Below, one piece after another: positions 31,946 to 41,000 of a DNA stretch of 64,000 nt (position 1 is its first letter; each line of letters starts with the position of its first letter). The position numbers were made by a program, and so were the translations under genes. This DNA comes from Winogradskya humida (lineage in GTDB: Bacteria; Actinomycetota; Actinomycetes; Mycobacteriales; Micromonosporaceae): the NCBI RefSeq assembly GCF_016862215.1, contig NZ_BOMN01000086.1, positions 62,001-126,000 on the forward strand. Direction: 5' to 3'. The notes below the pieces were generated by a model. That model did no database searches, was not told the DNA's origin, and worked only from the letters and a program-made list of their open reading frames with translations.

Positions 31946-32757
31946 CCGTGCCCGCACCGTCCACCCTGCGAGCCGAGGAGCTCTCCCTCGGCTACGGCGA
32001 CCGGCACGTCGTCGACAACCTGACCCTCGAGATCCCGGCCGGCAAGGTCACCGTCATCGTGGGCCCGAACGCCTGCGGGAAGTCGACGTTCCTGCGCGGC
32101 CTCGCGCGGCTGCTGCCGGCCTCCTCGGGGACCGTCCTGCTCGACGGCAGGTCGATCCACTCGACGCCGAGCAAGGACGTCGCGCTCCAGCTCGGCATTC
32201 TGCCGCAGGGCCCGATCGCGCCGGACGGCATCACCGTCGCCGACCTGGTGAGCCGGGGCAGGCACCCGCATCAGGGCTACTTCCGGCGTTGGACGGCCGA
32301 GGACGACGCCGCGGTCACGGCGGCTCTGACGGCAACCGGCACGCTCGAGCTCGCCGCGCGGTCGGTCGACGAGCTCTCCGGCGGGCAGCGGCAGCGCGTG
32401 TGGATCGCCATGGCGCTCGCGCAGCGTACGGGCATCCTGCTCCTCGACGAACCCACCACCTACCTGGACCTGAGCCACCAGGTGGAGGTTCTCGACCTGC
32501 TCACCGATCTCAACGAGACCGAGGGCGCGACCGTGGTGATGGTGCTGCACGAGCTGAACCTCGCCTGCCGCTACGCCGACCACCTCGTCGTGATGAAGGA
32601 CGGCGCGATCGTCGCCGCCGGTGATCCGGGCGAGGTCCTCACCGAACAGGTCGTCGAGAGCGTGTTCGACATGCGCTGCCGGGTGGTCCCCGACCCCGTC
32701 TCGCGTACCCCCATGATCGTCCCCATCGGACGGCACCGCACCGGAGGAGTCAGCTGA
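31942..32757 (+). CDS. Iron-siderophore ABC transporter ATP-binding protein
   Basis: The 271-aa FepC/FhuC-type ATPase has Walker A VGPNACGKST, the Q-loop region in LGILPQGPIAPDGITVADLV, signature DELSGGQRQRVWIAMALAQ, Walker B ILLLDEPTTYLDL and switch histidine in VVMVLHELNLA. ATG 31942 overlaps the permease stop. An open frame continuing upstream is the shadow of the permease gene. Confidence 0.94.
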   Translation: MTVPAPSTLRAEELSLGYGDRHVVDNLTLEIPAGKVTVIVGPNACGKSTFLRGLARLLPASSGTVLLDGRSIHSTPSKDVALQLGILPQGPIAPDGITVADLVSRGRHPHQGYFRRWTAEDDAAVTAALTATGTLELAARSVDELSGGQRQRVWIAMALAQRTGILLLDEPTTYLDLSHQVEVLDLLTDLNETEGATVVMVLHELNLACRYADHLVVMKDGAIVAAGDPGEVLTEQVVESVFDMRCRVVPDPVSRTPMIVPIGRHRTGGVS

Positions 32758-33509
32758 TGGCAGCCGTGGTCGAGGCGACGGTGGTCGCCGTCCAGGAGCT
32801 GAGCCCGTCGTTCAAGCGGATCACGTTCGCCGGTTGCTCGCAGATGAGCAGCGGCGGCTACGACCAGCGCATCAAGATCCTGCTGGCCCGCCCCGGCCAG
32901 GACGGCCCCAGGCTTCCCGAGGAATCCGACTGGTACGGCTCGTGGCTGGCCATGCCGGAGGACGAACGCCCGATCATGCGCACCTTCACCATCCGCTCCC
33001 AGGACGGCCCGCTGGTCGACATCGAGTTCGCCCTCCACGGTGACGCGGGCCCGGCATCGGCCTGGGCCCGTGCCGCGCGTCCCGGCAGCAAACTCGGCAT
33101 CATCGGCCCAGGGATCAACGACGAGATCAATGCTGTCGCGTACGCCCCCAGCGAACCCGATCCCGAATGGCACCTCCTCGTCGGCGACGACACCGCCATA
33201 CCCGCGATCGCCTCCATCCTGGAATCCCTCCCACCCGGCGCCGCCGCCCACGTCTTCGTCCAGGTCCCCCACGCGGGCGACGTCCGCGACCTGCCCTGCG
33301 CCGGCCGGACCCAGATCACCTGGACCATCGGCCACGGCCTCGCCGACGCCGTCCGCGGGGCGGAGTTCCCGACCGGCAACCCCTACGCCTGGGTCGCGGG
33401 CGAGAGCGCGGTGGTCCGCGACGTACGCCGCTACCTCTGCAGCGACCGCGGATGGGACAGCAAGTCGCACTACTTCGGCGGCTACTGGAAAGCAGGCCAG
33501 CCGGGATGA
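32757..33509 (+). CDS. Siderophore-interacting protein (FAD-dependent ferric-siderophore reductase)
   Basis: The 250-aa product of the SIP/ViuB family has an FAD-binding barrel with DERPIMRTFTIRSQ (the R-x-(Y/F)-T flavin motif), GPASAWARAARPGSKLGIIGPG, an NAD(P)H-binding half with HLLVGDDTAIPAIASILESL, and the family's C-terminal HYFGGYWKAGQPG. It reduces Fe(III) in the imported siderophore in the cytoplasm to release iron. The start overlaps the ATPase stop by one base, so it closes the five-gene uptake operon. Confidence 0.92.
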   Translation: MAAVVEATVVAVQELSPSFKRITFAGCSQMSSGGYDQRIKILLARPGQDGPRLPEESDWYGSWLAMPEDERPIMRTFTIRSQDGPLVDIEFALHGDAGPASAWARAARPGSKLGIIGPGINDEINAVAYAPSEPDPEWHLLVGDDTAIPAIASILESLPPGAAAHVFVQVPHAGDVRDLPCAGRTQITWTIGHGLADAVRGAEFPTGNPYAWVAGESAVVRDVRRYLCSDRGWDSKSHYFGGYWKAGQPG

Positions 33510-33563
33510 GAATCACCACCGGTCCCGCTCAACTCGCCCTCGCAGGCGCCGATAACGCGGTGC

Positions 33564-34295
33564 GTGACCAGTAGGCGGCAATTTCTGACGGTGCTCGGTG
33601 GCGGGGTTGCCGCGGCGGCAGGCCTCGGAGCCGGAAGACACTGGGACCTCTCCGGCTTCACGACGGTGGTCGGCGACGGCGTGTATGCAGCCACTGGGCA
33701 GGACCCCGTTACCGACGCGGACATCGCGCTGGAGAACTACGGGACGTATTCGCGGCTGCGCGCCAATGTTCTCAACCGGGGTGTGATGGCGCACGGGATC
33801 TCGTACGCGAGCCGGAGTGGGAGCCGAATGATGCGGGTGACCCATCGCGCGGGTTTCTCGTTCCGGTTGCCGTACCTCCCGTCGCAGGCCGGCGGCGACC
33901 TGAACGCGCAGACCGTCGAGGGCGGCTTGTTCGTGTGGGACGGCGGGCTCGATCACGGCACTGCGTTCCAGTGGGTGCTCAACCCGTGGGTCGACACCTT
34001 CGGCCAGGTCATGGCCTGGACCGGCGACTCCTGGACGCCCGCGGGATACCTCAGGCCCGACACCGCCTGGCACACGGTCAACTTCACCGTCGATCCGGTA
34101 CGCCTTCGCGTGCGGCTCGCCGTGGACGGGCACCGGCTTCCGGCGCCGTATTCGCGTACCCCCAAGACCGGCTGGGGCTCTGTTGTCACCGCCCGCCTGC
34201 AGGCGGAAGCAATCTCCCTCTGGCCCGGCGAAAACGCCACCTGGGCCCCACAACACGAGGTCGACCTGCGCGACTGGACCTGGCGCCGTACCTAA
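33564..34295 (+). CDS. Tat-exported protein of unknown function
   Basis: The 243-aa product begins with a twin-arginine signal, TSRRQFLTVLGGGVAAAAGLGAG, so it is exported folded. The mature part is beta-rich and aromatic-rich (MMRVTHRAGFSFRLPYLPS, GGLFVWDGGLDHGTAFQWVLNPW, WHTVNFTVDPVRLRVRLAVDG), with the look of a lectin- or sugar-binding-type sandwich, but I recognise no family. GTG 33564 lies about 55 bp after the siderophore operon; whether they share a transcript is unclear. Confidence 0.6.
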   Translation: MTSRRQFLTVLGGGVAAAAGLGAGRHWDLSGFTTVVGDGVYAATGQDPVTDADIALENYGTYSRLRANVLNRGVMAHGISYASRSGSRMMRVTHRAGFSFRLPYLPSQAGGDLNAQTVEGGLFVWDGGLDHGTAFQWVLNPWVDTFGQVMAWTGDSWTPAGYLRPDTAWHTVNFTVDPVRLRVRLAVDGHRLPAPYSRTPKTGWGSVVTARLQAEAISLWPGENATWAPQHEVDLRDWTWRRT

Positions 34296-34349
34296 AGTCC
34301 GGGTCCAACCCGCCGATAAGGAGTGCCCACCGAGCCGAGGAGCCCACGC

Positions 34350-34511
34350 GTGATCAGCACCCTGACCGATCAGGCGGTCCAGCTCGCCAACGACCTGGTC
34401 GGCCCCAACTCGGTGCTCCCGTGGTGGTCCTGGGCCGCCTGGCTCCTCATGATCTTCGCCGCCATCCTCGGCCCCGGCCTAGCCGCCTGGACCACCGACT
34501 CCGACGACTGA
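34350..34511 (+). CDS. Small single-span membrane protein
   Basis: The 53-aa peptide starts at GTG 34350 (GAGGAG 7 bp upstream): a short amphipathic N-terminus (STLTDQAVQLANDLVG), one membrane helix (WSWAAWLLMIFAAILGPGLA) and an acidic tail TTDSDD. GTG 34323 is an upstream alternative but has its SD too close. Its stop faces the end of the phosphorylase-EAD gene across 20 bp. Function unknown. Confidence 0.5.
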   Translation: MISTLTDQAVQLANDLVGPNSVLPWWSWAAWLLMIFAAILGPGLAAWTTDSDD

Positions 34512-34531
34512 CAGCCTCGTTCCCGACCCGG

Positions 34532-35608
34532 CTAACGACCCCGCCAATGCAGGCGGAGCGCCTCGGTGAACATCGGAAAATCCGGATCGTCGGCCGCCAC
34601 CGCGCCGACGGCATCGAGCAGGCTCTCCCCGCCACCGGGAAAACGTTCGCAGGTTCCCACCAACTCGACCGCTTGGATTCGGGCGGTGTCCCGGTTGGGA
34701 ACCTGAGTCCTGATGTTCGCGGGGAGTCGGCGCAGAATGGTCCGGCGGTTCTGCTCGTCGCTCAGCAGCAGCGTCAGTGCCGAAACGATCGCACCGAACC
34801 CGTCTTCCGAGACTTCTGCGTGGCCCGAGGGCGGCGCCACCTCGTGCAGAAGCGAACGGACGTAGGCGGCAGCAGTGGACGCGGCGTATTTGTGGTAGTC
34901 GTCGCTCTTCGTGCCGTCGGCGAGGTCGGAGATTCCCCGGACGACGTACCAGTGCAGGCCGTTGAGGTCCGCACCGACGGCGAGGCCGGCCGCTTCCATC
35001 TCGACGGCGATGACGCCGAACTCGCGCGCCAGCCGATCGCGGAGTGCGGCGTTGCGCAGCAACCGGTCAGCGCTGCCGATCGCGCCGCGGTGCACGGCCG
35101 GCTTTCTGTCAAAGGGTGCCTCAAGTGCCTGGAACCAGGTCGCCCGTCCAGCCCGCTCCGCGGCCTCCAGTCTTTGGTCCGCGCTGAGGAGCAGCTTCGA
35201 CAGGCCCTCCACCGGACGCCGGAGCCGGTCGCCGCCTGCCTCGGATCGCACATGGTCGTAGTCGACGATTCCTCTGGTCGAGGAAACGACATCGCCGATC
35301 CGGATGTCGTGGCCCGCTGACGGGACACCTCCGGCGATGCCACACATGATGAGATGCCGGACGCCCGGGAAGCTGGCTGCCAGGCGGGCGCTGACCGCCG
35401 CCGCGCTCCGGTTGCCGTCGATCACCTGCTGGACGGCAATGACGTGGTGCGGTTGTCCCTGCACCCGGCTGGGCACGGTGCCGTAAAGATAGGAGGTCGT
35501 GTCACCATCGACGGTCACCTGAGCTGGATTGTCGATCGTCGATTCAACCGCGTCCCACTCGTCAGATAACGCGGTCACCAGACCAATCAAGATCCGCGAT
35601 TTTTCCAC
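34532..35608 (-). CDS. Nucleoside phosphorylase/MTAN-fold effector with C-terminal EAD2-like domain
   Basis: The 358-aa product has two parts. Residues about 1-260 form a purine-nucleoside phosphorylase/MTAN domain: LIGLVTALSDEWDAVES, MCGIAGGVPSAGHDIRIGDVV, VIAVEMEAAG with the ribose-binding Glu, and VVRGISDLADG with the catalytic Asp. Residues about 270-355 match effector-associated domain 2: SALTLLLSDEQNRRTILRRL, VELVGTCERFPGG, LLDAVGAVAADDPDF. EADs couple effectors to regulators in conflict systems, and the same domain opens the NB-ARC protein encoded 5 kb away. It may destroy a nucleotide or nucleoside when triggered. GTG 35608 is preferred to TTG 35638. Confidence 0.75.
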   Translation of the reverse strand: MEKSRILIGLVTALSDEWDAVESTIDNPAQVTVDGDTTSYLYGTVPSRVQGQPHHVIAVQQVIDGNRSAAAVSARLAASFPGVRHLIMCGIAGGVPSAGHDIRIGDVVSSTRGIVDYDHVRSEAGGDRLRRPVEGLSKLLLSADQRLEAAERAGRATWFQALEAPFDRKPAVHRGAIGSADRLLRNAALRDRLAREFGVIAVEMEAAGLAVGADLNGLHWYVVRGISDLADGTKSDDYHKYAASTAAAYVRSLLHEVAPPSGHAEVSEDGFGAIVSALTLLLSDEQNRRTILRRLPANIRTQVPNRDTARIQAVELVGTCERFPGGGESLLDAVGAVAADDPDFPMFTEALRLHWRGR

Positions 35609-35926
35609 CCGGCAACCACCGCTCGAGGTCGACAGCAAAACCTAAGCGTCGCAGAGCGAAGCCAGCAAGTACAGAGCGTCAGGTGCCGCTGGTCCGGCTC
35701 AGTAATCGTTTCGTTCGTCCCGATGCGCCGAAGTGCAGGTAGTCGCCGAGCCGTCCAGTTTGCACAGAGGGTGACCTGGTGGGAATATGCCCGCCCCCGT
35801 GAAATACATAGCGTTACTATGTGCATGCGCCAATGATGCCTGTAGATTGGCTGGTGACGGTCGAATCGCCAGCGGCGGTGATCCCGCGTCTACCTCATCA
35901 GGTCCCTTGGCGGGAGGAACTGAGTC
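35609..35926. other. Divergent promoter region of the EAD/HExxH locus
   Basis: About 320 bp between the leftward phosphorylase-EAD gene and the rightward 58-aa peptide gene, with lower GC than its flanks. ACATAG-N5-CTATGT (35806-35822) is a perfect 6-bp inverted repeat containing TACTAT, a possible -10 element for the rightward transcript; no good -35 is seen. The leader of about 100 nt before the peptide gene has no protein-like frame with a ribosome-binding site. Confidence 0.4.
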
Positions 35927-36103
35927 GTGAGTCAACCCGATATGGATATAGAGACTCTTCTTGTCGATTTAGAATCGGTCTCGATAACGCAGATAGAAAG
36001 CCGCGATCCGCGGGATTTGGAATCGTCCGCGAGAGTCATTCTGCAGCAGGTCGACAGGCCACGGAAAAATGCCGGCACCGGGCCGCCCGGGCGGGTCGAT
36101 TGA
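35927..36103 (+). CDS. 58-aa candidate precursor peptide (FxsA-like leader, no FxSxx tail)
   Basis: GTG 35927 has an excellent SD (GGGAGGA, 8-9 bp spacing) and opens 58 codons, 24 bp ahead of the HExxH enzyme gene. The acidic N-terminal half (DIETLLVDLESVSITQIESR, then DPRDLESSARVILQQVD) resembles the leader of FxSxx-COOH (FxsA) peptides: a DL/DV..VSI..I box followed by an alternating D/L helix. The tail is basic and glycine/proline-rich (RPRKNAGTGPPGRVD) and does not end in F-x-S-x-x. AT content is higher than in the flanking genes. I infer a ribosomally made, enzyme-modified peptide; modification is unproven. Confidence 0.65.
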   Translation: MSQPDMDIETLLVDLESVSITQIESRDPRDLESSARVILQQVDRPRKNAGTGPPGRVD

Positions 36104-36126
36104 TCGTATCGCCGGAGGCGTCCGCG

Positions 36127-37977
36127 ATGTCCTCGTCAGACCACGAGCACCTTCGCCCCCACGTCCTGCCTTTGCGGCGCTTCCGGGAACTGGCCCGAGG
36201 CAAGGGCGGGGCAGAGGCCATCAAGGTGATGCTCGCCGGTGAACGCAGCCGCCGGCTCCTGATGGTCTGGCTCCTGCTCGACCAGCTCAAGTCTCATCCC
36301 GATGCACTCGGTCCGCTGCCACATTACGACCGGGCCTGGGCGGCGCTGGTAAAGGCGAACGAGCAGGATTCCGCGACGGTTGAGAAGGTGCTGCTCAGCC
36401 CCCAGGTGGGGATCTGGCTGTCCCGCATGCTCCGGCTGCTCCGCGGGAGAGCGGTCAGTGCCGGCCCGTTATGGGTGGAGCTCGGTCACCTGCATGCCAT
36501 TGCCTTCGCGGTGGCTGTCCGCACGAAAACCGCGTTGGAAACGAGCATTCCGGCCCGCGCGGGCCACGTGATGATTCCCACGCTGGGAATGGCATGTCTT
36601 CCCGCGACCGAGGCCTGGTCTGTCGTGGAGGCCGGATATTCGGAGCTCACTGGTGCCTGGCTGAGGCTCGGCGAGCCCGAGGTGGTCATCCCGGCCGCTA
36701 CCGAGGAGGACGGCAACGGCTGGTGGGGCCTACGCGAGGTGGTCGTCGGCCACGACGCGGCCCGGCTCGACATCTGGCTCGACGACCTGGATCCCTATCG
36801 GGACCTTGCCGACCCGGTTCCGGCGGTGCGGCTGAGCGACTCCGACTTTCAGCGCTGGCGCCGGCAGATCGGCGATGCCTGGCAGATTGTGTCCCGCGTG
36901 TTCCCGGAAACCGCTGAAGCCATGGGCGCCGGTATGCAGTCGCTCGCGCCGTTGCCCGAGGGCGATCGCGCCGAGACCCGAAGCAGCTCAACCGGTGACG
37001 GATTCGGGTCGGCGCTCATCTCCCCGCCGGCCGACCCGGTTGCGCTGGCCGTCGCCTTGATCCACGAATTTCAGCACATCAAGCTCGGTGGTCTGCTCCA
37101 TATGGTTTCCCTGCTGGAGCCGGAAATGAATTCGGAGTTGTCCTACGCCCCGTGGAGAAATGACCCGAGGCCTATTTCCGGATTGCTCCAGGGCGTGTTC
37201 GCGTTCTTCGGTATAGCGCAGTTCTGGCAGAACTACCGGCATGGTTTGACCGGTGCCGACAGGGCCGTCGCCGAATTCGAATTCGCCTACGCCCGCCGCC
37301 AGACCCGGCTGGGGATGAACGCGCTACGGCGGACCTCGCAGCTGACTGACCTCGGCAGGAGCTTCGTCGCAGAGTTGTCCCGGGAGGTCAGGAGCCAGCA
37401 CGCCGAGCCGGTCACGTCTGCTGCGGCGCGCACCGCCTGGGCAGCCGCGACGGATCATCAAGTTGTCTGGAAGTTGCGACACTTCCGGCCGGACCCGGAC
37501 GGCGTAGGCCGCCTGGCTCGCATGTTCCTGGCCGGGCGACCGCCACGCGGGACGCGGCAGGTTGAGTCGATACTCACCCCCCAGCCAGGAGAGTGGAATT
37601 TCGCTCGGGTCGCACTGCATCGCGACGGTCTCTACCGGCCGGAGCTGGTGCGGGGTGGGCCGGAGGAGTCATCTCGGTGGTCGGCGCGCCATGGTGCCAG
37701 CCAGGCCGATCTGGCTCTCGTTCAGGGCCGGATCGCCAGGGCCGCCGCCGGGTACCGGGCGATGATCGCCGCAGATCCGGACGACATCTCCGCCTGGTCC
37801 GGCTTGGCGGTCGCAAACGGCGCCACGGCGGGCAGTACGGCCTGGAAGGCCCTCACGCGCAGGCCCGATCTGGTCCGGGCCGTGTACGTCGCCGCGCACG
37901 CTGTCCGAGGCTCGGTCTCTCCGCTCGCCGTCGCCGTCTGGCTGGACGCCGATCGGGGCCGCGCACACCGGTCCTGA
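36127..37977 (+). CDS. HExxH-motif protein, aKG-HExxH-type peptide beta-hydroxylase-like
   Basis: The 616-aa product starts at ATG 36127 (GGAGG 8 bp upstream). It begins SSDHEHLRPHVLPLRRFREL; a helical domain follows, then ALIHEFQHIKLGGLLHM at 313-317 (HEFQH), the zincin-like HExxH that names this peptide-modification family. A C-terminal half follows with a TPR-like end (LVQGRIARAAAGYRAMIAADPDDISAWSGLAVAN). Members occur with FxSxx-COOH peptides and are annotated as 2-oxoglutarate-dependent peptide beta-hydroxylases. The upstream 58-aa peptide is the obvious candidate substrate. An open frame reaching back to 35821 covers that peptide gene in another frame and should not be taken as the start. 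Confidence 0.8.
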   Translation: MSSSDHEHLRPHVLPLRRFRELARGKGGAEAIKVMLAGERSRRLLMVWLLLDQLKSHPDALGPLPHYDRAWAALVKANEQDSATVEKVLLSPQVGIWLSRMLRLLRGRAVSAGPLWVELGHLHAIAFAVAVRTKTALETSIPARAGHVMIPTLGMACLPATEAWSVVEAGYSELTGAWLRLGEPEVVIPAATEEDGNGWWGLREVVVGHDAARLDIWLDDLDPYRDLADPVPAVRLSDSDFQRWRRQIGDAWQIVSRVFPETAEAMGAGMQSLAPLPEGDRAETRSSSTGDGFGSALISPPADPVALAVALIHEFQHIKLGGLLHMVSLLEPEMNSELSYAPWRNDPRPISGLLQGVFAFFGIAQFWQNYRHGLTGADRAVAEFEFAYARRQTRLGMNALRRTSQLTDLGRSFVAELSREVRSQHAEPVTSAAARTAWAAATDHQVVWKLRHFRPDPDGVGRLARMFLAGRPPRGTRQVESILTPQPGEWNFARVALHRDGLYRPELVRGGPEESSRWSARHGASQADLALVQGRIARAAAGYRAMIAADPDDISAWSGLAVANGATAGSTAWKALTRRPDLVRAVYVAAHAVRGSVSPLAVAVWLDADRGRAHRS

Positions 37978-38001
37978 CCGAACCCGGTGTGCTGCGGCCC
38001 C
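37955..38001. terminator. Strong bidirectional hairpin at the converging ends of the HExxH and NB-ARC genes
   Basis: GGGGCCGCGCACACCGG (37955-37971) pairs with CCGGTGTGC-T-GCGGCCCC (37984-38001): 17 bp with a single bulged T and a 12-nt loop. It spans the stop of the HExxH gene (37975-37977) and ends just before the stop of the convergent gene at 38010. Confidence 0.75.
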
Positions 38002-38009
38002 GGCGACGT

Positions 38010-41000
38010 TCAGAGTGGCATCGGATCCAGGTCGCAGTCCGCTCGCAGGCTTCGTAGCGCGTTCAAGGTCGCGGGATGCTGATCGCCCAGGGACCGGCGG
38101 AACCGGGCCATGGTGTCCGCGTGCAGGAGGTCCGCCTCCTGCTCCCGCCCGAGCTTGCGCAGGTCGAGCACGAGGTTGACGCCGACGGCCAAGGTTGATG
38201 GATGTTCCACCCCGAGCGTCTTCTCCGAGCGTACGAGCGTGTCCGTGTCCTGCTCGTAAGCGGCCTGGACATCACCCATCGCAAAGAGATCACTCGCGAT
38301 GTTGGTGGCACAGGCGAGCGAGGTGGGATGGTCCTTCCCCAGTTGCTCTGTGAGGCCCTGCAGGGCCGCTTTGTTGGATCGGTACGCCTTCTGCGGCTGG
38401 CCGAGCAGGCGGTCCACGACAGCCAGATTCACCTGCGCCGAGAGGGTGTACGGGTGCAGCGGGCTCAGGCTTGCCTGGTACCGCTTCAAGGTCTCTTCGC
38501 CGAGCTCGCGCGCTCCTTCCAGGTCACCGGTCTGACGGAGATCAACCGCGTGATTCAGAGCGGCTGCCATCGTGTCCGGGAAATCGTCGCCGTAGCGGCG
38601 GCGGAAGCGCTCCAACGCGTCCCCAGAGAGTTCGAGAGCGCCGTAATGGTCGCCGGCCTTGCGGCGCGCCACCGCCAAGTTCCGGGTTGAGTGCATGACC
38701 TGCGGGTTGTTCTGGTCAGCCGTGGCCGCGAGTGTCCGCTTGAGCGCTGCTGCCTGTTCCTGGGCGGCCTTGACGAACTCGCCGGCCTCCCGTCGGTCCA
38801 CAAGATAGTTGCGTAGCGTGAGCAGGGTATCGGGATCATCGTTGCCGAGGATTTCCTGCCGGCGTTCGTACGTCTCCTTGTCCCGCTTCGCAGCCCCGGT
38901 GAAGTCGCCGATCAGCCGCAGGCTCAGCCCGAGGTTGTGGGCAGCTCGTAGGGTCGTCGGGTCATCGTCGTCAAAATGTCTGCGGCAGGCCAGGAAGGTC
39001 TTCTCGTCCAGCTCTTTGGCCTTCTTGAAGTCCCCTTGCAGGCGATGCGAGTAGGCCACCAGGAGCTGGGCGTCCAGCGTGTCCTCGTCGTCGGCGCCGA
39101 CGGTCTCGCGATACAACTCCAGGGCACGCTCGAACAACTGGGCCGCTTCCTCGTACTGTCCCATGAGCGCCTTGACATAGCCGAGGAACTTCGCCAGCCG
39201 CAGCGTGTACGGGTTATCCTCGCCCAGCTTGCTGAGCCAGTTGTGGTACGCCTCCTCGGCGAACTCGAGACAACCGCGGTGGTCGCCCCAGTGATAGAGG
39301 AACTCCACTGTTTCCATCACTAGGCGAAGCACGTTGGGATCGGTGGAGTTGAGGGCGTCCGACATCCGCACGTGCGGCAACATCGCTTGGTAACGGTCCC
39401 AGTTGCTGCGACGTCCGGGGCTGTGCGGGTTGGCGCTGGCGAGCAGCGCCTGCGCCCCGGCGCGCATCAGGTCCCGTTGGTCCTCGTCCATCCGGCTGAC
39501 CAGGACGGCCTGGACCAGCCGATGGATCTGCAGAGTGTTGGTTCGATGGTTGAACTTGGCCAGGGCGTAGCGGGAGATGGCCCGGATGGCACGGGCGAGC
39601 TTGATCGGATCCTTCAGCGTCTCGTCCAGCGGTTCGACAATCCCGGAGGAGAGGGCGCCGCCGAAGAATTCCCGGGAGATCGGCTCGGGTGAGAAGAAGG
39701 AACAGACCTGCAACAGCTGAAGGGCCGCGCTGTCCGTTTTCTCGAGCCGGTCCAGAGAGACGTTCCAGGCAGCGGCGACCGAAAGCGGGTAGTCGGGGGA
39801 CGCATTCTCGGCGAGCAACTCGAGCAGCTTCTTCTTGAGCAGGTCGAGATATTCGCTGACGGGCATGCCCGTGGTCGCGTGCCATGCGGCGGCCTGTTCG
39901 ACGGCGAGCGGAAGGTCGCCCAACGCCTCGGCCAGCCGATCAGCGTCGGCGTCGGAGAGCTCGGGTGTCCGGTTCTTGAGGAAGCTTCGGCTCTCCTCTC
40001 GGGTGAAGACATCGATCTCGAGAGAGCGCGCGACCGCCGACCATTCCGGGTTCCGCGAGGTGACCAGGATCTTCCCGGCACCCCCGGTCGGGAAGTAGGG
40101 CCGGACATCCGTCAGCGATTCCGCGTTGTCAAAGACGAGCAGCCATCGCTTGTATTCGACCTCCCCGGTGTTCAGGGCGTCCTGCACGGCGGGGACGGCG
40201 GTGTTGGCCTCCGGGCTGACTTCGAGGTGGAGGCGTTGCGCGAGGCGGGTGAGCGAAGCCAGGACCTGGCTGTTCTGTTCGGCGGGAATCCACCATATGA
40301 GGTCGTAGTCGCCGCTGTGGCGGTGCACGTATTCGATCGCGACCTGCGACTTGCCGACACCACCCATGCCGTGCAGAGCCTGGGGGAGCACTGCTGCCTC
40401 CCGAGCTTCCAGGAGGTCCTGATGTAAGCGCCCCAGGATTAGATCGCGGCCTGTGAAGTTGGGGTTCCTCGGTGGAACTCCGCCCCAGACACGCGGCAAC
40501 CGTGGTGCACCGGCCATGGTAGCGGCGGCCGTGTCCATGTCGTCTCCGGTTTCGCCGTCAGTCAGGTTGTCTAATAAGTCCAACTTAGCGTTTTCTTCAC
40601 TATCAGTAGGTATCTTTGAGACGCCCGAATGGGTGTCGCCTCCCTGCCCGTCAACTGGGCAGCCAGGTGTCATTCCGGACTCCGTGGTATCTGCAGGAAC
40701 CGCCTCGGTATCCAGGGCCGGCCCCAAGGGTGCACCAAGCCGATCTGACTGCTTACGCCACCAATTACGGAGCTCAGCGCCGATCGGCTCATTTGTTGTC
40801 CGGGCAGCCCATCCCATCAGGGTCAGGGCCGGGTACCGGCGATCGACTCCGCCGCCGATGCCGACCAGATGGTCAAACGAGCCGGCAAGGTCGGTGGCTA
40901 CGTCGGCGAACTGAGGTGCGATGTTCCCGACGACGGCCCGCCAGCCGGCTGAGCCGGCGGTGTCAGTCAGTCGCCGGAGCAGGTCACGACCCTCTTTCAG

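Noticed and set aside
34532..35608. Reading the phosphorylase-fold protein as an ordinary housekeeping MTA/SAH nucleosidase
   Set aside because: Housekeeping MTAN is about 230-250 aa; this protein is 358 aa with a C-terminal EAD2-like domain and lies beside an NB-ARC protein with the same domain.
35821..36126. Upstream extension of the HExxH gene to 35821
   Set aside because: The added 102 residues have no family similarity, run over the SD and whole coding frame of the 58-aa peptide gene, and the ATG at 36127 has its own ideal GGAGG.
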